From assembly GCA_021295775.1 (NCBI GenBank), contig JAGWBS010000020.1:19269-60566 (forward strand): a DNA stretch of 41,298 nt, in the 5' to 3' direction. Made by a program: the position numbers and the translations under genes. Within the stretch, counting starts at the first letter, position 1. Every line of letters starts with the position of its first letter. This DNA is from Pseudomonadota bacterium. Its GTDB lineage: Bacteria; Myxococcota_A; UBA9160; SZUA-336. The notes beneath the pieces are model-generated. The model did not search any database and was not told the origin of the DNA. It was given only the letters and a program-made list of their open reading frames with translations. This document shows, piece by piece, positions 39,665-41,298 of this stretch.

Positions 39665-39779
39665 CGCACCCTCCGCGAACGAAAGTCGCCGGAAGTGTGG
39701 AGCATCCCGGGCCGTCCCGTCGAGTGTGTTCGGGCCGGCGGGAGCGCTTTTCGAAACGGCGGCCCGCGGCGGGCGGCGA

Positions 39780-40862
39780 CTAGGGGCGGACTTCGTAGTA
39801 GGCGTTCATGGGGTGATCGAGCTCGAGCCGGCGAAAGCGCTCGAATCCCGCCTCGCGCGTCATCTCGCGGGCGACCTGTTCGTGGAACCCCAGCGTGCCC
39901 AGTCCGGCTCCGCCCGGCTCGGAGAGCGCGGACGACATGCAGCTCAGCACCGAGAACGCGTACATCATGCCCGCCCCCGGATTGTTCTCGAGATTCTCCT
40001 CGTAGGTCGGGTGCGACTTGATGTCGGCGATCAGCCAGGTGCCCTCGGACGCGATGGCCGAGCGGATGGCCCGCATCGCCTCCTGGGGGTGGGCCATGTC
40101 GTGCAGGCAGTCGAAGGTCGTGATCAGGTCGAAGTCCGCGCCGGCGGAGACCGGCTCCCGGGCGGCGTTGTGGAAGCGCAGATTGTCCAGCCCGGCCGCG
40201 GCGCGGTTGCTCTCGGCGCGCTCCAGGGCGTGTTCGGCGATGTCGTAGCCGTGGAACTCCGAGCCGGGGAAGGCCTTGGCCATCTCCACCAGCGCCACTC
40301 CGGCCCCGCAGCCGACGTCGGCGACCTTCGCCCCCCGCTCCAGCTTGGGCAGCACGCCGTCCAGCGCCGGCAGGGCGACGGTCACGAGCTGGCTGCGGTA
40401 CCAGGGCGCGAACATGCGCTCGACGCTGCGGTTGCCCTCCGGGCCGAAAGCGTCGTAGGGCAGGCCCAGCCCGCTGCGGAAGGACTCGGGCAGGCGCTCG
40501 AGCACGGCCATCTGCGCCGGCAGCCCGCCGAAGCCGCCCGCGGCGAAGGCCGGGTGGTTCTCGTCGGCGAGCACGGCCGCGGCCTCGGGCGAGAGCTCGA
40601 AGCGCCCTTCGCCCCGGTAGTCCAGCAGGCCGGCGGCGCCCTGGCCCCGCAGCCACTCGCGCAGCCAGCGCTCCTGCAGCCCGGTCCGCTCCGCCAGCTC
40701 GCCGCTGGTCAGCGCGCCCGCCCCCGACAGCACCGCGTACAGGCCCAGACGGTCGCCCAGATAGACCATCCCGGAAATCACCGCGCCGCCCAGCAGGCCG
40801 AACACGTGCTGCACGGTTTCTTCGAGCTTCTCGGGGTCGATGGCGCGGGGCGCTTCGGACAT
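39780..40862 (-). CDS. Class I SAM-dependent methyltransferase with N-terminal winged-helix
   Basis: This 360-residue protein has an N-terminal winged-helix dimerisation region (about 50-85: LTSGELAERTGLQERWLREWL) typical of small-molecule O/C-methyltransferases, then the SAM-binding motif VADVGCGAGVALVEM (180-194), GYDIAEHALERA and FDLITTFDCLHDM. It methylates an unknown small molecule. The ATG at 40862 has GGGAGA as ribosome site and a TAGAAT box 25 nt upstream. It is divergent from the P450 start. A 115-nt gap separates it from the DUF4345 gene downstream, which has its own weak box. Confidence 0.88.
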   Translation of the reverse strand: MSEAPRAIDPEKLEETVQHVFGLLGGAVISGMVYLGDRLGLYAVLSGAGALTSGELAERTGLQERWLREWLRGQGAAGLLDYRGEGRFELSPEAAAVLADENHPAFAAGGFGGLPAQMAVLERLPESFRSGLGLPYDAFGPEGNRSVERMFAPWYRSQLVTVALPALDGVLPKLERGAKVADVGCGAGVALVEMAKAFPGSEFHGYDIAEHALERAESNRAAAGLDNLRFHNAAREPVSAGADFDLITTFDCLHDMAHPQEAMRAIRSAIASEGTWLIADIKSHPTYEENLENNPGAGMMYAFSVLSCMSSALSEPGGAGLGTLGFHEQVAREMTREAGFERFRRLELDHPMNAYYEVRP

Positions 40863-40887
40863 GACGGTCTCCCTGGGTGAGGCGGGC

Positions 40888-40893
40888 ATTCTA
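40888..40893 (-). promoter_or_regulatory. -10-like box TAGAAT for methyltransferase
   Basis: On the minus strand TAGAAT followed by GCCCGCCTC lies 25 nt before the ATG at 40862. Confidence 0.5.
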
Positions 40894-40934
40894 GCGCCGC
40901 CAGGTCCTGTCCCGCCGGACGCGGGCGCGCGTGG

Positions 40935-40940
40935 TAGCTT
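40935..40940 (+). promoter_or_regulatory. -10-like box TAGCTT for P450 gene
   Basis: TAGCTT followed by TCGCGGC lies 25 nt before the ATG at 40966; a weak GGAAAG ribosome site lies between. Confidence 0.45.
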
Positions 40941-40965
40941 TCGCGGCAGCCTGGAAAGTCGCCGC

Positions 40966-41298
40966 ATGCCCCCGGACCTGACCGCCGACCTGCTCCACCG
41001 GACATCGCCGGAGACGCGCTTCGCCGCCATGGCCGAGCTGCGGCGGACGCGGCCAATCGCACGGATCCTGGGCGAGAACGGCGCCTACTACCTGGCGAGC
41101 CGCTCCGCGGTCACCCGCGCCCTGCCCGAGATCGACCACTTCGGCGGCGCGGTGGGCGCCGCGGACGTACCCGAGGACGAGCAGGCCTTCAACGGACTGC
41201 TCGAGCCCCGGCACGGCAAGATCCGGCGCATCGTCAACGGCATGATCGGACCGCACAAGAGCCGCCGCGCGCGGCCCTTCGTCGCCGAGCTGTGCGAA
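40966..41298 (+). CDS. Cytochrome P450 N-terminal part (cut by window edge)
   Basis: The open frame from the ATG at 40966 runs to the end of the window (111 codons). It encodes RFAAMAELRRTRPIARIL, a beta-sheet region, YLASRSAVTRALPEIDHFG, and then EPRHGKIRRIVNGMIGPHKS, which matches the EH/PxHxxLRRxV helix C region of bacterial P450s. The heme Cys and the oxygen-binding motif would lie beyond the edge, so they are not seen. If correct, it is a soluble monooxygenase near a methyltransferase and an exporter. It has a TAGCTT box 25 nt upstream. Confidence 0.7.
   Translation, partial: MPPDLTADLLHRTSPETRFAAMAELRRTRPIARILGENGAYYLASRSAVTRALPEIDHFGGAVGAADVPEDEQAFNGLLEPRHGKIRRIVNGMIGPHKSRRARPFVAELCE

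Noticed and set aside
1..41298. CRISPR arrays, tRNA or rRNA genes, insertion sequences and phage genes.
   Set aside because: I looked for direct-repeat arrays, cloverleaf-type sequences, inverted terminal repeats with transposase motifs and phage structural proteins, and saw none. This was by eye, not by a search program.

Overview
This is a gene-dense, very GC-rich chromosomal window with almost no spare DNA. It suggests an uncultured Gram-negative bacterium of the deltaproteobacterial type (Myxococcota, Binatota or a similar lineage). The reasons are a probable outer-membrane beta-barrel of the DUF5916 type, a lipoprotein-like DUF3604 protein, an MMPL/RND exporter, and a large collection of acyl-CoA and redox enzymes (LLM flavin enzymes, amidohydrolase-2 proteins, SDRs, crotonases). 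The lineage is inference. I see no rRNA, tRNA, CRISPR array, insertion sequence or phage gene.

Layout. 1-7685 (+) is a tightly packed acyl-CoA operon: acyl-CoA synthetase (cut by the window edge), LLM oxidoreductase, a crotonase of the MenB/BadI ring-closing or ring-opening type, SDR, acyl-CoA dehydrogenase, PaaH-like 3-hydroxyacyl-CoA dehydrogenase, and a CoA transferase/racemase carrying the His/Asp pair of alpha-methylacyl-CoA racemase. An epoxide hydrolase (7722-8861) and a NYN-type protein (8929-9492) follow. 9529-18431 mixes two amidohydrolases, an EthD-like protein, a lipocalin-like (CrtC/AttH-type) protein paired with a second LLM enzyme, a DUF1214 protein paired with an SDR, a further SDR and a DoxX membrane protein. 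18462-19694 is a regulatory island: an intact TetR regulator, three GTAACC...GGTTAC operator-like palindromes, and the remnant of a second TetR gene. 19691-24726 holds a DUF3604 protein, a divergent YchF-like GTPase, a third LLM enzyme and a crotonase lacking both usual glutamates. 24752-30555 has a Cys-less thiolase-like protein with its DUF35 partner, a third amidohydrolase, the DUF5916 barrel and a VOC protein. 30677-36771 has a flavoprotein gene broken by an in-frame TAG in its FAD-binding loop, an SDR, a fourth amidohydrolase, and an acyl-CoA carboxyltransferase overlapping a cupin thiol-dioxygenase-like gene. 36845-41298 has an MMPL exporter, a small DUF4345 membrane protein, a SAM methyltransferase and the start of a cytochrome P450.

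Taken together the genes describe activation (CoA ligase, CoA transferase), oxidation (LLM enzymes, P450, acyl-CoA dehydrogenase, SDRs), ring or chain cleavage (MenB/BadI-like crotonase, epoxide hydrolase, thiolase-like/DUF35 pair) and transport of hydrophobic, probably alicyclic, terpenoid or steroid-like compounds. The substrate cannot be read from sequence alone.

Two general signals stand out. First, a TAnnnT box, usually followed by G/C-rich sequence, recurs in front of about eighteen genes on both strands. It lies about 23-34 nt before starts that have a Shine-Dalgarno sequence, and only 6-10 nt before four starts that have none, which predicts both leadered and leaderless transcripts. 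Second, the flavoprotein at 30677-32116 is otherwise intact but carries an amber codon exactly in its GxGxxG motif.
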